DNA of 6,336 nucleotides from Anaerolineae bacterium (GTDB taxonomy: Bacteria; Chloroflexota; Anaerolineae; UBA1429): the NCBI GenBank assembly GCA_016928125.1, contig JAFGLK010000545.1, forward strand, positions 1 to 6,336. Direction: 5' to 3'. Position numbers and translations under genes: made by a program. Positions 6,101-6,336 of the stretch are shown here, piece after piece. Within the stretch, counting starts at the first letter, position 1; the number at the start of each line of letters is the position of its first letter. The notes below the pieces were generated by a model. The model made no database searches. It saw only the letters and a list, made by a program, of their open reading frames with translations, and was not told the DNA's origin.

Positions 6101-6336
6101 GTGGTAACCCTTTATGAAAAGATCTACGGCTGTCTGGCGGCATCGCGCATTGGCTCAGCCATGGGCGCGGCGGTCGAGGGATGGAGCCCCGAGCGCATCG
6201 CGGAGACCTACGGCTTTGTGGATCGGCTGCTGCCCTACAAGCATTACACCAATCGGGGCATCGATTGGGAGCGCCTGCCCGGCACTACCGAGGATGGCAT
6301 CGAGCGCCAGAAGCTCATGTGCCAGGCCATCATCGA
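6101..6336 (+). CDS. ADP-ribosylglycohydrolase-family protein (N-terminal part, 3' truncated by the window)
   Basis: Seventy-eight codons are visible from a GTG start and the frame is open at the window end. The N-terminus IYGCLAASRIGSAMGAAVEG (residues 8-27) matches the first helix and the G-x-A-x-G-x-x-x-EG block of the DraG/ARH family. LLPYKHYTNRGIDWERLPG (43-61) and TTEDGIERQKL (62-72) follow at the position of the first metal-binding motif. Classical members have GDA and TDDT at these places; here they read GSA (18-20) and TEDG (63-66). Classical enzymes bind two Mg2+ or Mn2+ ions and release ADP-ribose from modified arginine or other residues. Many bacterial relatives have unknown substrates and are often found among sugar or nucleoside catabolic genes. 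The C-terminal metal ligands lie outside the window, so activity cannot be judged. The 65-base gap before it contains only the mini-ORF and the binding site. Confidence 0.85.
   Translation, partial: MVTLYEKIYGCLAASRIGSAMGAAVEGWSPERIAETYGFVDRLLPYKHYTNRGIDWERLPGTTEDGIERQKLMCQAII

Overview
The window is a compact block of bacterial genes, all on the + strand, in GC-rich DNA (about 60-65% G+C by eye, with third codon positions mostly G or C). Four of the eight reading frames use or may use GTG starts, nearly all genes have strong purine-rich ribosome binding sites, and gaps are 9-72 bases or negative. No rRNA, tRNA, CRISPR, insertion sequence or phage gene is visible. The gene mix (Ldh2-type dehydrogenase, Gfo/Idh/MocA oxidoreductase, NSAR/OSBS-type enolase-superfamily enzyme, ADP-ribosylglycohydrolase homologue) and the base composition are what I would expect of Chloroflexota or another high-GC environmental bacterium. 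That placement is an impression, not a demonstrated assignment.

Layout: 1-92 is the C-terminal end of an unidentified gene. 113-1186 encodes a malate/L-lactate dehydrogenase-type (Ldh2) NAD(P)-dependent oxidoreductase. 1196-2224 encodes a Gfo/Idh/MocA oxidoreductase. 2246-3109 encodes a class I SAM-dependent methyltransferase. 3125-3607 encodes a flavodoxin-family protein. After the largest gap (72 bases), 3680-4936 encodes a YcaQ/AlkX-type DNA glycosylase. It overlaps by 11 bases the gene at 4926-6035, an enolase-superfamily enzyme of the N-succinylamino acid racemase/o-succinylbenzoate synthase group. 6101 to the window end is the N-terminal part of an ADP-ribosylglycohydrolase-family protein.

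How the genes work together is uncertain. The two oxidoreductases, the enolase-superfamily enzyme and the ADP-ribosylglycohydrolase homologue look like parts of accessory catabolism or salvage of a hydroxy acid, sugar derivative or N-acyl amino acid. The methyltransferase, flavodoxin and DNA glycosylase have no evident place in such a pathway and may simply be co-transcribed. I do not see a clear new system. The points most worth a second look are the loss of the usual catalytic Asp in the Gfo/Idh/MocA protein, the atypical metal-site motif in the ADP-ribosylglycohydrolase homologue, the enolase-superfamily gene with no menaquinone genes around it, the tight coupling of a DNA repair gene to a metabolic gene, and a 19-codon mini-ORF that bridges two genes.
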